Of a stretch of 64,000 bases of DNA, positions 8,999 through 17,980 are shown piece after piece (the first letter of the stretch is position 1; every line of letters starts with the position of its first letter). The notes beneath the pieces were generated by a model. The model saw only the letters and a program-made list of their open reading frames with translations, did not search any database and was not told the DNA's origin. Where the stretch lies: NCBI GenBank assembly GCA_965214915.1, contig CBDCCP010000001.1, positions 1,736,001 through 1,800,000 of the forward strand, written 5' to 3'. The position numbers and the translations under genes were made by a program. This DNA comes from CATQHP01 sp965214915. GTDB taxonomy: Bacteria > Acidobacteriota > Terriglobia > Bryobacterales > UBA6623.

Positions 8999-9796
8999 AT
9001 GACCCTTCTCGAATCCATCGGGCGCTCTACCATCGAGAAGATCGAGTATGTCGGCGGGCTGACGATTCAGTTCTGGCGGGGGCTCGTCTCCTCGTGGCGG
9101 ATCAACCCCTTTACGGGCAGTCGTCTGCGCTGGAAGACGACGGTTCGGCAGATGGCGGTCATCGGCGTTCAAGCGCTGCCGGTGGTGTGTTTGATCTCCG
9201 GCGCCACCGGCTTGATCATGGCCCTGCAGGGCGGCGCCGAGTTGCGCAAATTCGGCGCAATGGAAGTGGTCATCAATCTGGTGGGAACCAGCATGACCCG
9301 CGGGCTGGGCCCGTTGGTGGCGGCGATTGTCGTGATCGGGCGGTCCGGTTCGTCGATCTCCGCGGAAATCGGCACGATGGCCGTCACCGAGGAAATCGAC
9401 GCCTTGCGCACCATGGCGCTCGACCCGATCGAGTTCGTGCTCGTGCCCAAATACGTGGCGATGATGGCGATGATGCCGTGCTTGACGGTCGTGGCCGTTT
9501 TCTCCGGGATTCTCGCCGGCGGAATCTTCACCTACTACACCCTGGACATGACTCTGATCGTCTATCTGAAACGCACCGCGGAGATTCTGCTGATGCGCGA
9601 TATCGTCAGCAGCATGGCGAAAGCGGTTGCCTTCGGGACGATCATCGTCCACGTCGGCTGTTTCGAAGGGTTCACCGTGACCGGGGGGCCGGAAGGCGTC
9701 GGCCGCTCGACGACCAACGCCGTCGTGAAATCGATTTTCCTGGTCGTCCTCGCGGATTTACTGTTCACCGCGTTTTTCTACTTTTTCTGGCGATGA
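8999..9796 (+). CDS. mlaE: Phospholipid ABC transporter permease MlaE
   Basis: The 265-residue integral membrane protein has the family pattern: an N-terminal amphipathic segment, then GATGLIMALQGGAELRKFGA, the conserved RGLGPLVAAIVVIGRSGSSISAEIGTM loop with its EIG motif, and VPKYVAMMAMMPCLTV. MlaE dimers form the inner-membrane core of the Mla system, which moves phospholipids between the inner and outer membranes. The stop overlaps the mlaF start (ATGA). Length and motifs agree with MlaE, so this is a confident call. Confidence 0.94.
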   Translation: MTLLESIGRSTIEKIEYVGGLTIQFWRGLVSSWRINPFTGSRLRWKTTVRQMAVIGVQALPVVCLISGATGLIMALQGGAELRKFGAMEVVINLVGTSMTRGLGPLVAAIVVIGRSGSSISAEIGTMAVTEEIDALRTMALDPIEFVLVPKYVAMMAMMPCLTVVAVFSGILAGGIFTYYTLDMTLIVYLKRTAEILLMRDIVSSMAKAVAFGTIIVHVGCFEGFTVTGGPEGVGRSTTNAVVKSIFLVVLADLLFTAFFYFFWR

Positions 9797-10644
9797 GTCC
9801 GAATCTTCAGACACGCGGCGGCAACGGCGCCGATTCGCAGGCGCTGCCGCACCTGTCGGGAAACGAACCGATTATTTCGGTCCGCGACCTCGTTGTCGAT
9901 TACGGGAACAGACACGTTCTGAGGGGCGTCGATCTGGATGTGTACCCGGGTGAGACGATGGTCATTCTGGGAGCGTCCGGTTCGGGCAAAAGCACCCTGC
10001 TGCGGCACATCGAAGGATTGGGAAAGCCTTCGTCGGGAACGGTTCTGGTCAAAGGGGTCGATATTTACTCCGCTTCTCGAAAAGAGTTGAAGAACGTTCG
10101 CCGGGTTATGGGCGTGTCGTTCCAAAGCGCAGCCATGTTCAACTCGATGACCATTGGGGACAATGTTGCGCTGCCGCTGCGCGAGCACACCAATCTGGCG
10201 GAACCGACGATCCGGTTGATGACAAAGATGAAACTGCAGCAAGTAGGTCTCAGCGGCGTCGAGGACCTTTACCCCTCGGAACTCTCAGGCGGCATGAGAA
10301 AACGGGCGTCGGTTGCCCGCGCGCTGGCGATGGACCCCGAGATTCTGCTGTTCGACGAACCTTCCGCCGGACTCGATCCGATCATCGCCGCGGGCATCGA
10401 CGAGCTCATTCTTCATCTCAAGAAAGCCTTCAGGATGACCATCGTGATCGTCACCCACGAAATGCAAAGCGCCTACCTTATCGCGGACCGCATGTGTATG
10501 CTCTATCAGGGAGAGATATTGGCCGTGGGGACCGTCAACGAAATCCGCAACCATCGGCATCCCCATATCCGCCGGTTTGTGGACCGCGCCGCGGACCGGT
10601 TCGATAAAAACGACCCTAGTTACCTGACGGGATTCGAATCATGA
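9793..10644 (+). CDS. mlaF: Phospholipid ABC transporter ATP-binding protein MlaF
   Basis: The 283-residue ABC ATPase starts at the ATG of the ATGA overlap with mlaE. Its frame stays open upstream, but that part is a shadow of mlaE. Walker A is GASGSGKST (residues 60-68), the signature is LSGGMRKRASVARAL, and Walker B is LLFDEPSAGLDP. The H-loop is IVIVTHEM. A non-conserved tail of about 30 residues precedes the ABC domain. The protein powers the MlaE permease on the cytoplasmic side. It overlaps mlaD by 4 bp, giving a tight E-F-D operon. Confidence 0.95.
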   Translation: MSPNLQTRGGNGADSQALPHLSGNEPIISVRDLVVDYGNRHVLRGVDLDVYPGETMVILGASGSGKSTLLRHIEGLGKPSSGTVLVKGVDIYSASRKELKNVRRVMGVSFQSAAMFNSMTIGDNVALPLREHTNLAEPTIRLMTKMKLQQVGLSGVEDLYPSELSGGMRKRASVARALAMDPEILLFDEPSAGLDPIIAAGIDELILHLKKAFRMTIVIVTHEMQSAYLIADRMCMLYQGEILAVGTVNEIRNHRHPHIRRFVDRAADRFDKNDPSYLTGFES

Positions 10645-11621
10645 GCAGCGAAGCCAAAGTCGGACTCTTCGTAATCGTCGCTCTGACGATCTTCGTCGTT
10701 GCTTTTTTGTCGGTGGCCAATATCCAATTGACCGGCGAGAAGGCGCCGTACAAAACCTATTTCGCCTACATCGGCGGCCTCGATGAAGGCGGCTTGGTGC
10801 GCTACGGCGGACGCAAGGCGGGAATCATCAGGTCGGTGCATCCGTGGGCGGACGATCCGACCAAGACCGAGGTGATTTTCGACCTGCGCACCGACGTTCC
10901 GATCAACCGCGAATCGCGGGCGACGATCGCCAGCCTGAACGCGCTGGGACAAAACTATCTCGAGATTACGCCCGGCTCCATCGATGCGCCGAAGGTCGAG
11001 CCCGGCGGAACGATCGAGTCGATCGAAGCGTTGACCTTCACCGACTTGACGAATAAAGTGGCCGACGTCGCCGACAAGGCCGTCGAGTTGATGGGAGACG
11101 TTCAGGAGAAGCTGGATTTGGTCGTCGCCGACGCCGATGAGCTGCTCCACAACCTGAATGCGCTCACGGGCAAGGACAATCAGGAAAACATCAAAAAGCT
11201 GCTGGCGAACGGCAACAAGCTCATCGAAGAGCAGTCGCCGAAGATCGACCGCATTACCTCTCAGATCGGCTCTACGCTCGAAAACGTCGAGGAGCTCATC
11301 GCCGAGCTTCGAAAGGTCGCCGAAGACGCTGACAAGACGGTGCGCAATGTCAATCGAACGGTCGATGAAACCCGCGAGCCGATCAAGAAAGATCTCGCGG
11401 AACTGGAACGGACGCTTGTGCAGGCGCGCGAGACGGTTGCGGAAGTGCGCGCTCTGGTCATCGTCAACGAGCAGAACATCAACGAGACGATCGAGAACTT
11501 CCGCATCGCCTCGGAAAACATCGAACTGCTGACCGACGACTTAAGGCAGCGGCCCTGGAGCCTGATCCGGGTCAAACCGAAGCCCGACCGGCAAGTGCCC
11601 GTACCGGCCGCAGGGCGCTGA
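10641..11621 (+). CDS. mlaD: MCE-domain substrate-binding protein MlaD
   Basis: The 326-residue protein has one N-terminal membrane anchor (VGLFVIVALTIFVVAFLSVA). A single MCE domain follows (YIGGLDEGGLVRYGGRKAGIIRSV ... NALGQNYLEITPGS). MlaD hexamers carry phospholipids between the permease and its periplasmic or outer-membrane partner. At 326 residues it is much longer than E. coli MlaD (about 180). The extra part (residues about 150-310) is heptad-rich and Asn/Glu/Lys-rich, as in MCE proteins that form helical tubes or needles. MlaA and MlaC are not seen here, so a long helical bridge may replace the soluble carrier. Confidence 0.92.
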   Translation: MSSEAKVGLFVIVALTIFVVAFLSVANIQLTGEKAPYKTYFAYIGGLDEGGLVRYGGRKAGIIRSVHPWADDPTKTEVIFDLRTDVPINRESRATIASLNALGQNYLEITPGSIDAPKVEPGGTIESIEALTFTDLTNKVADVADKAVELMGDVQEKLDLVVADADELLHNLNALTGKDNQENIKKLLANGNKLIEEQSPKIDRITSQIGSTLENVEELIAELRKVAEDADKTVRNVNRTVDETREPIKKDLAELERTLVQARETVAEVRALVIVNEQNINETIENFRIASENIELLTDDLRQRPWSLIRVKPKPDRQVPVPAAGR

Positions 11622-11628
11622 TTCTTGA

Positions 11629-12657
11629 GTGGCGTTCGAGCTTACCGCCGCCTCTGCCGGCGGCTATCTGTCCGCGCGCGGCGGTTTCGCCGGCGTCGAA
11701 AGCGCCCGCCTGTTGGGAGGAGGAGTTTCCAATACCGTCGTATTGGTCGAGGGCGTATGGGCCGCGGGAGGGCGCGCCCGCATCGTTCTGAAGCAGTCGC
11801 TGCCGCAACTCAGAGTCAAAGACGTATGGTTGGCCGACCGCGCGCGCATCTTCCGCGAACGCGATGCGATTCTTGCCTTGACTCCGCTGCTGCCCAAGAA
11901 CAGGCTTCCTCGAATCCTGTTTGCGGACGATAAGAACTACCTGTACGCCATGGAGTCCGCGCCTCCTGACGCGGCGGACTGGAAGACGCTCTTGCTCGCC
12001 GGCATCTGCGACCGCGGGACCGCGCGGCAGGCCGGCGTCACTCTGGGGCTGATGATCCGTGAGACCTGGGGGCGGGACGACCTGGCCGCGCGGTTCGGCG
12101 ACCGGCGGGCGTTCGATCAGTTGCGAACCGATCCTTACTACCGCACCTTGGGCAGGCGGCATCCGGCCGTCCGGCCCGCGCTCGATGAGTGGGTCGACGC
12201 GCGGCAGGGCCGGCGGAACGCTATGGTTCATGGAGACTGGAGTCCGAAGAACCTGCTGATCTCGGCAGCGGGTTTGACAGTCATCGACTTCGAGTGCGCC
12301 CATTTCGGCGACCCGAGCTACGACGCCGCGTTCCTGTCGAATCATTTTCTGTTGAAGGCGTTCCATCGGCCCCGGCTCGCGGGCCGCTACTTCGAGCTTG
12401 CCCGGACGGCGTTCAACCGGACCTTGGCCGTGTTGCCGCCTGAAGCTCTCACGGCATTCGAGGCGGATACGACTCGCCATCTGGCCTTCCTGCTTCTGGC
12501 CCGAATCGACGGCAAGTCGCCGGTCGAGTACATCAAGGACAAACGGACACGAGAGCGCATCCGGCGATGCGCCCTGCGGTTGATTGCCGACCGCCCCGAG
12601 GCGTTGGCCGGCGTATTGCAACGCGTCGAGAGCGCCTTGTTGGAGGGCCGCGCCTGA
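11629..12657 (+). CDS. Phosphotransferase of the aminoglycoside/choline/methylthioribose kinase fold
   Basis: The 342-residue protein begins at a GTG 7 bp after the mlaD stop. The kinase fold is shown by a nucleotide-loop region (LLGGGVSNTVVLVE), the catalytic loop MVHGDWSPKNLL and a DFG-equivalent DFECAHFGDPSYDAAF. The HGDxxxxN and D-E-C-A-H-F-G-D-P pattern resembles methylthioribose and choline kinases more than antibiotic-resistance enzymes. The likely role is phosphorylation of a small metabolite, but the substrate is not readable from sequence. Co-transcription with the Mla genes is suggested by spacing, though a functional link is not obvious. Confidence 0.75.
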   Translation: MAFELTAASAGGYLSARGGFAGVESARLLGGGVSNTVVLVEGVWAAGGRARIVLKQSLPQLRVKDVWLADRARIFRERDAILALTPLLPKNRLPRILFADDKNYLYAMESAPPDAADWKTLLLAGICDRGTARQAGVTLGLMIRETWGRDDLAARFGDRRAFDQLRTDPYYRTLGRRHPAVRPALDEWVDARQGRRNAMVHGDWSPKNLLISAAGLTVIDFECAHFGDPSYDAAFLSNHFLLKAFHRPRLAGRYFELARTAFNRTLAVLPPEALTAFEADTTRHLAFLLLARIDGKSPVEYIKDKRTRERIRRCALRLIADRPEALAGVLQRVESALLEGRA

Positions 12658-12670
12658 AGTGCTTCCCGCT

Positions 12671-13840
12671 TTATTGCGCCTTTTCGATCGCGGCCAGGGT
12701 CTGTTTCGCCTGCTCCTGCGTGGGGTTGGGGGTCTTCGCCGCTTCGTTCATCCAGAAAGTGGCTCTGGCGATGTTGTCTCCGGCGATGTCGAGCTTCACG
12801 TAACAGAAGCCCAACATGTACGCGAGGAGTCCGTAACGCTCGCCGCCTTCCGCCTTGATCGCGTCGACCGTCTTCAGCAGGTGGCTCCGCGCAGTGCGCC
12901 AGGAGCCTTGCTGGAAATATCCGTTGCCGATGATGTAGTTGCCCATGGCCGTGAACTTGGCCTTGGTCGCCTCCCAATCCTCGGGCGCAGTCCCTTCGGG
13001 CGCGGGCTTCTCTTCCATCAGCGCGATCAGCGCTTCCGAACGGGCGTTAGCCTCTTCGTAGTCTTTTACGCTGAGCGCGTACTCGGCGAGAGTCTGGATG
13101 TACTGCTCGTTGGCCGGATTGACCTCGAGAGCTTTTTTCATAGCCGCGGCCATGCCTGCCATGTCGCCCATTTGCTGATAGGCGATGACGTAGTGATCTT
13201 CGAGACCCTTGGCGTGGTCGCTGTCCGGATAGTGCTCCCGCATGGCGTCCATCCATTGGATTTTCTTGGCCGGATCGGTCTGCTGGGTCACGCCGACGTT
13301 CATAGCCCACTCCAGGTACTGCACCACGCCGTTGGCGTAATCCACGGTGTTCTGATGCGCGATCTCCTCGTCCTCGTCCGGGTCTTCCGGAGCGGGCGTT
13401 GCGGCGTCGCGCTCGGCGAACGGGCGGGTTTCGATCAGCATCGGCAACAACTCGCCCCACTGCTGCGACTGGACGAGCGATTGATTGACGTTGTGGCGAA
13501 CCTCCACATCGTCGGGAACCAGTTGCAACAGACGTTTGCCGGTGGCGACGGCCTTGGCCCAATCCTGTTGGCCGATGTACTGATTCTGCAACTGGAGAAG
13601 CGCGTAGCCGAGGAACTCGCTTTCCGGAAAGTCGTTGATGAACCCTTCGAGAATGGGAATTCTTTCCTCGGCCTCCTCGGCGACGCCGGCCGCGGTCAGC
13701 ACCTGTCCTTCCGGCGACTGGCTGTCGATTTCGACATTCCTGATTTGCGGCGCGTCTTGCGCGGACGCCGGCATGCTCAAGAGCAATGCGGCAAAGGTAA
13801 AGTGAACGAATCTCATCATGATGAAGCTCCGATGGAACAT
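12671..13840 (-). CDS. Exported tetratricopeptide-repeat protein
   Basis: The 389-residue protein has a clear signal peptide (MRFVHFTFAALLLSMPASAQDA; the start is probably the second or third Met, as MFHRSFIMMRF gives several options). The mature part is almost entirely helical pairs with TPR-style spacing: LGYALLQLQNQYIGQQDWAKAVATGKRLL, then NPANEQYIQTLAEYALSVKDYEEA and later units. No catalytic motif is seen. It faces the kinase gene tail-to-tail. It is 35 bp downstream of the metallophosphoesterase on the same strand. It is probably a periplasmic scaffold. Confidence 0.8.
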   Translation of the reverse strand: MFHRSFIMMRFVHFTFAALLLSMPASAQDAPQIRNVEIDSQSPEGQVLTAAGVAEEAEERIPILEGFINDFPESEFLGYALLQLQNQYIGQQDWAKAVATGKRLLQLVPDDVEVRHNVNQSLVQSQQWGELLPMLIETRPFAERDAATPAPEDPDEDEEIAHQNTVDYANGVVQYLEWAMNVGVTQQTDPAKKIQWMDAMREHYPDSDHAKGLEDHYVIAYQQMGDMAGMAAAMKKALEVNPANEQYIQTLAEYALSVKDYEEANARSEALIALMEEKPAPEGTAPEDWEATKAKFTAMGNYIIGNGYFQQGSWRTARSHLLKTVDAIKAEGGERYGLLAYMLGFCYVKLDIAGDNIARATFWMNEAAKTPNPTQEQAKQTLAAIEKAQ

Positions 13841-13875
13841 ACTATCTGGAAACGGCTGCCGGAATCAAGACCTGC

Positions 13876-14724
13876 CTATCGACATTTGCGGCGCCACGCC
13901 AAGGCATGCTCGCTAAGGTTGTCGCCGGCGGCGCGCAGCTTCAGCAAGGCGCCGTCCAGGCTTACCGACGCTTCGACCCAGGCGGTCGGCGCCTGTGGAC
14001 GGAAAGTGAACCCGGCCGCCGGCAGAGCGATCAGGTGCATGCCGTCGGATCGAGTCAGTCCGAATTCGTGGTCGTGCCCGGTAACGATCGCCTTCACCTG
14101 CGCATGCGCGGCCGCAACGTTCAGGAGCGCGTCGAAATCGGCGCACCCTTCGCTTGCGGACACTCCCGGGTGATGCGCGAACAAGACGGTTACAGTCTCC
14201 TGCTCCGAGAGTATAGCGCTCAGCCAAGCCAACTGTGCGGAGCCGAGCGCGCCGCCGATTTCTTCCGGGCTGCTCTGCGAATCCAGAACGATGAAACGGA
14301 ACGGCGGCTGATCGACAACGGTAGTCAGGCGGCCTGAGCCGCGCCGGTCTGGATAACCGGCCATCTCCAGCATTCCCTCGCGGCGGTCATGGTTGCCGAC
14401 GCCGAGAACGAGCGGCATGGCGGCGCGAAGCGGCGCGGCGGCGAGAGCAAAGCGTTCGTAATCCGCGCGGCCGCCCTCGTACCAGGCGACATCCCCATTG
14501 ACGATCGCCCCTTGCGGATTCGCGGCGTGTACTTCGGCAACGATGCGCCGCAACTCCAGCAGAGGATATTGCCCGCGGACTTCGGCCTGCGCATCCCCGG
14601 CGATGTGCGTGTCGGCGAGCCATGCCCAGCGAACGGAATCTCCGGCGCCGCTCAGGCGCAGCGAAAAACAAAGCCCGGCTTCCGTCTCCGCTAACCGCGG
14701 CGGCTCGTCGGGCGAGAGGATCAC
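13876..14724 (-). CDS. Calcineurin-like metallophosphoesterase
   Basis: The frame is open much further upstream, but that part is a shadow of the Dabb gene. A GTG at 14724 gives a 282-residue protein beginning MILSPDEPPRL. All metal-site motifs are present in order: ADTHIAG (DxH), NGDVAWYEG (GD), GVGNHDRR (GNHD), LFAHHPG and VTGHDHEFG (GHxH). These bind two metals and hydrolyse phosphomonoesters or diesters. No signal peptide is visible with this start. It lies 11 bp after the Dabb-domain gene. The substrate is unknown. Confidence 0.85.
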   Translation of the reverse strand: MILSPDEPPRLAETEAGLCFSLRLSGAGDSVRWAWLADTHIAGDAQAEVRGQYPLLELRRIVAEVHAANPQGAIVNGDVAWYEGGRADYERFALAAAPLRAAMPLVLGVGNHDRREGMLEMAGYPDRRGSGRLTTVVDQPPFRFIVLDSQSSPEEIGGALGSAQLAWLSAILSEQETVTVLFAHHPGVSASEGCADFDALLNVAAAHAQVKAIVTGHDHEFGLTRSDGMHLIALPAAGFTFRPQAPTAWVEASVSLDGALLKLRAAGDNLSEHALAWRRKCR

Positions 14725-14735
14725 GGGCCGCTCGG

Positions 14736-15149
14736 CTACTCGACGAGAATGTCGTAAGTCAGCGTTCCCGCTTCCCGCACCTTCGCATAGACTTTCACCC
14801 ACGCGGTGTGCGCCGGATGCTCGGCATAGACTGCGAGCGCCGCCTCGTCCGCCAACTCCATGCAGACGCCGTACTCGCGGACCTTCGGTTCTCCGCCGTC
14901 CCGTCCGTACTGCCGCAGCGGACGCCGCAGCTTGCCCGCCCAAGCTTTGTTGAGCCCGTCGATTTTTTCGGGCAGTTCCGCCGTAGCTTCGTAAAACGCT
15001 TTCCAGTCCGCCGCGCCGGCATCCGGGAGCGGCGTGAAGACAAAGCAATGCATCAGGCCGCCTTCGGCGCCGAGCGTGGGGCAAAGCGCCGTGAAAGCAA
15101 GCGCCAGAAGCGCAAGCGAAGAGATGCCGTGTATAGGTTGGAGCCGCAT
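14736..15149 (-). CDS. Dabb-domain (stress-responsive alpha/beta barrel) protein, exported
   Basis: The 137-residue protein has a leader (MRLQPIHGISSLALLALAFTALCPTLGAE) and one dimeric alpha/beta barrel domain. The domain has the usual pattern: a first strand LMHCFVFTPLPDA, a middle VREYGVCMELADEAALAVYAEHPAHTAWV and a last strand GTLTYDILVE. The Y-A-x-H-P-x-H segment is characteristic of Dabb proteins. Exported versions are common near sulfatase-rich catabolic loci in Acidobacteriota and Planctomycetes (family knowledge). The biochemical role is not known. Confidence 0.8.
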   Translation of the reverse strand: MRLQPIHGISSLALLALAFTALCPTLGAEGGLMHCFVFTPLPDAGAADWKAFYEATAELPEKIDGLNKAWAGKLRRPLRQYGRDGGEPKVREYGVCMELADEAALAVYAEHPAHTAWVKVYAKVREAGTLTYDILVE

Positions 15150-15230
15150 AACAACAGGTTACCAGCAACCGGCATCGACCTGCAGGCAACGCGACGGTCT
15201 TGCTATCCGCTATTCACAATTCACCGGCTA

Positions 15231-15824
15231 TCAGGGCTTGACCACCAATGTGCCGGCGAGGATGTCGTGCAGCGCCTGTCTCTTGGGCGTGAACGGCTGA
15301 ATCAGGTATCCGGCGAACAGCAGCAGCCCGGATACCCATTTCCCGAAGTGCCGGCCGGTGGCCCGCGGAAACGAAATGCGCCCGCCGTTTTCATCCGTGA
15401 CGACGATGCCCAGCGCTTTCTTGCCCACGGTTGCCTGCCAGCGCGAGCTGGTCAGCAGCGCCTCGTACAGCCAGGTGCATACCGTGCTCGTCACGACCGA
15501 TACCCCCAGGAGACCAAAGAGCGCAACCCAGTCTGCCGGCCGCTGCGGGGCGCCGAGTCCGACGCCAAGCCCCAGCAGCGCCTGGATGACCAAAGACGCC
15601 GTCCACAGGATCAACCCGTCGATAAAGCAAGCGGCCAGGCGGAGCCAAAATCCTGCATATTGCCCGACCGGAGGAGCGGCCGGCGGGGCCGGGCCGGCGG
15701 CTGCCGGTGGCGTTCCCGCGACCGAAGGCGGCGGCGCCGACGCTTGCCCCGAGACGTTCGCGCCGCAATGCGGACAGTAGCGGATTCCCGCGGCAATCGG
15801 CTTGCCGCATTCCTGACAAAACAT
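15231..15824 (-). CDS. Zinc-ribbon plus RDD-family membrane protein (copy 1)
   Basis: The 197-residue protein has an N-terminal zinc ribbon MFCQECGKPI...YCPHCG (two CxxC knuckles), a Pro/Ala-rich linker, and an RDD domain (GFWLRLAACFIDGLIL) with about three membrane segments. It includes the WQATVGKKALGIVVTDENGGRISFPRATGRHFGKW signature stretch, ending HDILAGTLVVKP. RDD proteins are small membrane proteins, some linked to ion or metabolite transport. A close paralogue lies 88 bp upstream on the same strand, with near-identical 3' ends, so this is a tandem duplication. Confidence 0.85.
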   Translation of the reverse strand: MFCQECGKPIAAGIRYCPHCGANVSGQASAPPPSVAGTPPAAAGPAPPAAPPVGQYAGFWLRLAACFIDGLILWTASLVIQALLGLGVGLGAPQRPADWVALFGLLGVSVVTSTVCTWLYEALLTSSRWQATVGKKALGIVVTDENGGRISFPRATGRHFGKWVSGLLLFAGYLIQPFTPKRQALHDILAGTLVVKP

Positions 15825-15912
15825 ATCGGGTTCTCCTCGCGCTCGGCGGACAGTCTTCTCCGGCCATCATGTTACTGCATTTCTATGACGACGAAACCCT
15901 CTGGACCGGATG

Positions 15913-16494
15913 CTAAGGCTTGACCGCCAGCGTGCGGGCGAGGATGTCGTGCAGCGCCTGCCTCTGAGGCGTGAACGGCTGAATCAGGTATCCGGCGCAC
16001 AACACCAACTCGGAGAGCCATTTTCCGAAGTGTCGGCCGGTGGCCCGCAGAAACGAGATGCGCCCGCCGTTTTCGTCGGTGACGACGATGCCGAGCGCTT
16101 TCTTGCCTACGGTTGCCTGCCAGTGCGAGCTCATCGACAGCGCCTCGTAGAGCCAGAACAATGCCCTGGACAGTGTGATAAAGACAAGACCCGTAATCCC
16201 CGCCTTGGCTACGCCGACGGCTCCGTCCGAGGCTAAGAATCCCATACCGAACGCCACGGGCAAACAGATCGCGAAAGACACGAACTGAACGATCAGAAAG
16301 TCGATAAAATAAGCCGCCAGCCGCACCCCGAACCCGGCATATTGCCCGACCGGAGGCTTGGCCGTCGCCACGGCCGGCGGCTGCTTCCCCGGAGCCGCAG
16401 ACGGCGGCGGCGCTTGCTCCGAGACCTTCGCGCCGCAGTGCGGGCAGTAGCGGACTCCCGCGTCAATCGGCTTGCCGCATTGCTGACAAAACAT
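15913..16494 (-). CDS. Zinc-ribbon plus RDD-family membrane protein (copy 2)
   Basis: The 193-residue protein starts at MFCQQCGKPI; the frame is open further upstream but that part has no family similarity. The layout equals that of the neighbouring copy: a four-cysteine zinc ribbon, a Pro-rich linker, an RDD domain starting GFGVRLAAYFIDFLIV, the same WQATVGKKALGIVVTDENGG block, and the ending LAVKP. The middle membrane segments differ much more than the C-terminal third. The function is unknown for both. Confidence 0.85.
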   Translation of the reverse strand: MFCQQCGKPIDAGVRYCPHCGAKVSEQAPPPSAAPGKQPPAVATAKPPVGQYAGFGVRLAAYFIDFLIVQFVSFAICLPVAFGMGFLASDGAVGVAKAGITGLVFITLSRALFWLYEALSMSSHWQATVGKKALGIVVTDENGGRISFLRATGRHFGKWLSELVLCAGYLIQPFTPQRQALHDILARTLAVKP

Positions 16495-16570
16495 TCGGGC
16501 TCCTCTCGCGCTCGGCGGACCGATTCCGCGGCAATCATGGTACTCCACTCTGCGGCTATACTGTTTCGCT

Positions 16571-17980
16571 ATGCGCCTCCCGATGATTTTCCTGGCGTTC
16601 GCGCTGCCCTTGAGCGCCGCGGACCGGCCCAACATCCTGTTTGTCTATACCGACGACCAAGCACCGTGGGCGCTCGGACTTTCGGGAGCGCCGCATGCCT
16701 CCACGCCGAACATGGACAAGCTTTTCCGGCGCGGCGCATACCTCAAGAACTCGTTCACCGTGACGCCTGTCTGCAGCCCGTCCCGCGTCGCCCTGATGAC
16801 GAGCCGGTACGGATCGGAATTGGACGTAACCGATTGGCTGAATCCGCAGCGCGAGCCTTACGGCGGAGTTGACCCGAATGTCGTCATGTGGTCCGAGCTC
16901 GTGCAGCAGGCGGGTTACCGTACCGGCCTGGTGGGCAAATGGCACCTCGGCCTGCTGGACAAACACCACCCCACCAAAAATGGCTACGACTATTTCATGG
17001 GCTTTCGCGGCGGCGGGACGACTCCCGTCGATCCGATCCTCGAAAAAGAAGGCAAGCAACGGAAGTTCGAAGGCTTGACGACGGATATTCTGACCGATCA
17101 CGCCCTGGAGTTCCTGGAAAAGGAAAAAGACGGGCCGTTCCTGCTGTCATTGCACTATCGGGCGCCGCACACGCGCTGGCTGCCGGTCGCCCCAGAAGAC
17201 TGGCGGCCGTTCGCCAACCTCAATCCGATTATTTTCAACCCGGACTTTCCCTACCTCGACATCGAGCGCGTCAAGCGCATGACCCGCGAATATCTCGCCA
17301 GCACGAAGGGCGTCGATCGCAACCTCGGGCGGGTGCTGGCCAAGCTCGACGAGCTCGGCCTCACGGAAAACACCGTGATCGTCTACTCCAGCGACCACGG
17401 CTACAACATGGGACACAACGGCGTCTGGCACAAGGGCAACGGACACTACGTCCTGACCCGCAACCCGCCCGCGTCGGCGAACATCCCGGACGGCCAACGC
17501 CCCAACATGTGGGACCGTTCCATCAAGGTCCCGACGGCGGTGGTCTGGCCCGGAGTCGTTCCCGCCGGAACGGTGCTTGAAGAGACCGTCTCGAACCTCG
17601 ATTGGTTCCCCACCGTCGTGGCCATCGCGGGCGGCGCAATCCCCGCGGACAAAATTGTCCGCGGCCGGGACTTGCGGCCGCTTCTCGACGGGACGGCGAA
17701 AAACTGGGAAAACGATTTTTACGGCGAATATTCGACGAAACACCAGACGCGCACCCACATGCGCATGTACCGCACTCCGCGCTGGAAGCTCGTCCGCGAC
17801 TTCCTGAATCCCGAGCGCGACGAGCTCTACGATCTACGGGCCGACCCGCACGAGACGACCAATGCGATCCGCCTGCCCGCGAATCGCAAGATCGTTGCCC
17901 GGCTGAGCGCAAAATTAGCCGCCAAGATGCAGGAAACCGGCGACGCCGGCGGCGACCGCGCCGGGATTATGCGGCAATGA
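16571..17980 (+). CDS. Sulfatase, exported
   Basis: The 469-residue protein has a short signal peptide (MRLPMIFLAFALPLSA). The mature part starts ADRPNILFVYTDDQ, the metal ligand pair. The type I sulfatase signature is C68-S-P-S-R, followed by VALMTSRYGSE. Later come GLVGKWHLG, ALEFLEKEKDGPFLL and VYSSDHGYNMGHNG. This resembles iduronate-2-sulfatase and heparan-sulfatase-like subfamilies in layout, but the substrate is not assignable. It is divergent from the RDD pair, and its 3' end overlaps cysQ by 14 bp on the opposite strand. Confidence 0.92.
   Translation: MRLPMIFLAFALPLSAADRPNILFVYTDDQAPWALGLSGAPHASTPNMDKLFRRGAYLKNSFTVTPVCSPSRVALMTSRYGSELDVTDWLNPQREPYGGVDPNVVMWSELVQQAGYRTGLVGKWHLGLLDKHHPTKNGYDYFMGFRGGGTTPVDPILEKEGKQRKFEGLTTDILTDHALEFLEKEKDGPFLLSLHYRAPHTRWLPVAPEDWRPFANLNPIIFNPDFPYLDIERVKRMTREYLASTKGVDRNLGRVLAKLDELGLTENTVIVYSSDHGYNMGHNGVWHKGNGHYVLTRNPPASANIPDGQRPNMWDRSIKVPTAVVWPGVVPAGTVLEETVSNLDWFPTVVAIAGGAIPADKIVRGRDLRPLLDGTAKNWENDFYGEYSTKHQTRTHMRMYRTPRWKLVRDFLNPERDELYDLRADPHETTNAIRLPANRKIVARLSAKLAAKMQETGDAGGDRAGIMRQ

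Noticed and set aside
9094..9792. N-terminal extension of the MlaF frame
   Set aside because: This part is mlaE read in another frame. The ATGA overlap at 9793 and the ABC family start fix the real N-terminus.
14725..15189. Extended start of the metallophosphoesterase frame
   Set aside because: The sequence is a shadow of the Dabb-domain gene; the GTG at 14724 gives a normal family start.
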